From: Anaerolineaceae bacterium
Lineage (GTDB): Bacteria; Chloroflexota; Anaerolineae; Anaerolineales; Villigracilaceae
DNA: 5,638 nt
NCBI GenBank assembly: GCA_009885445.1
Contig: VFKQ01000316.1
Coordinates: forward strand, 1-5,638
Reading direction: 5' to 3'
The notes under the pieces are model-generated. The model saw only the letters and a program-made list of their open reading frames with translations, did not search any database and had not been told where the DNA came from. Shown here piece by piece: positions 5,342 through 5,638 of this stretch. Numbering within the stretch: position 1 is the first letter of the stretch; each line of letters starts with the position of its first letter. The position numbers and the translations under genes were made by a program.

Positions 5342-5638
5342 TTAGGCAGTAGAAATCGGTTGAAAAACAGGATGAACCATGCCCAGACGAGCAATTTGCT
5401 CGAAAATCTCAGCCAATAAAATGGCATCAGGCTTTTCCCGAGCGGGCATTGGGACGATGTGCGGATAGGAATTTTATTGTCTCGGAAACATATCTGCAAC
5501 CGCGATAATGGGATTTTAGGTCGAGAATACTAAATTCAGGATTACTTTCTCGAAAACGCCGCAAAAGTACAGAACTGAAGTTGACCATGAAGAAGGATAG
5601 ATTAGCGGCATTGGTCACCGCTTGTTGTTTGACGTTCA
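5342..5638 (-). pseudogene. C-terminal remnant of a probable transposase, frameshifted and cut by the window edge
   Basis: A minus-strand frame is open from the window edge (5636). It reads NAANLSFFMVNFSSVLLRRF, then a stretch through NPEFSILDLKSHYRGCRYVSETIKF, and continues to a stop at 5427. A second frame, shifted by one base, takes over near 5470 with YPHIVPMPAREKPDAILLAE and IFEQIARLGMVHPVFQPIST, ending at TAA (5344-5342). The upstream end of that frame is blocked by a TAA beside an AAAA run at about 5470-5475, as expected for a one-base indel there. The leucine/phenylalanine-rich helix followed by RxxNPEFSIxDLKxHYRG resembles the tail of a DDE transposase; I cannot name the IS family. 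The lower GC and different codon use compared with its neighbours fit a mobile element. Either it is a decayed copy, or translation shifts frame, or one base is a sequencing error. Confidence 0.5.

Noticed and set aside
5388..5402. 15-base palindrome CGAGCAATTTGCTCG.
   Set aside because: It lies inside the transposase remnant's coding frame (FEQIARL) with nothing around it to suggest a regulatory site; probably chance.

Overview
The window reads as a piece of a moderately GC-rich bacterial chromosome. The best guess is Chloroflexota (Anaerolineae-like). This rests on the flavour of the dihydrolipoamide dehydrogenase and the FtsK/HerA-like ATPase, a Gram-positive-type LexA box, and intergenic heptamer and palindromic repeats. 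No rRNA or other marker gene confirms it, so the taxonomy is an inference.

Layout from left to right. (1) Positions 1-60 hold a small GC-rich hairpin repeat. (2) Next comes a minus-strand NAD-dependent epimerase/dehydratase, most likely starting at a TTG at 1085. (3) It is divergent from a plus-strand P-loop ATPase of FtsK/HerA type (1251-2072). That gene has a near-consensus promoter and a 14-bp LexA/SOS-type operator ending at the base before its ATG. A strong intrinsic terminator (2117-2148) closes the unit. (4) A heptamer tandem repeat leads into lpdA (2243-3631, dihydrolipoyl dehydrogenase). Complementary heptamer sequence follows the lpdA stop, and then a small DUF2442 gene (3666-3941). 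(5) A 68-bp imperfect palindrome (3946-4013) separates the DUF2442 gene from a convergent four-helix membrane protein on the minus strand (4042-4716). (6) The membrane protein is divergent, across 56 bp, from a conserved 160-residue helical-repeat protein (4773-5255). (7) The right end carries the C-terminal part of what looks like a frameshifted transposase on the minus strand, running off the window.

Most genes sit in separate short transcription units, so there is no multi-gene pathway here. lpdA is a housekeeping enzyme of 2-oxoacid dehydrogenase or glycine-cleavage complexes but has no E1/E2 genes beside it. The most interesting unit is the single-gene, apparently DNA-damage-controlled FtsK/HerA-like ATPase. 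It has an operator over the transcription start, almost no leader, and atypical Walker motifs. Nothing supports a defence island, CRISPR array or biosynthetic cluster.
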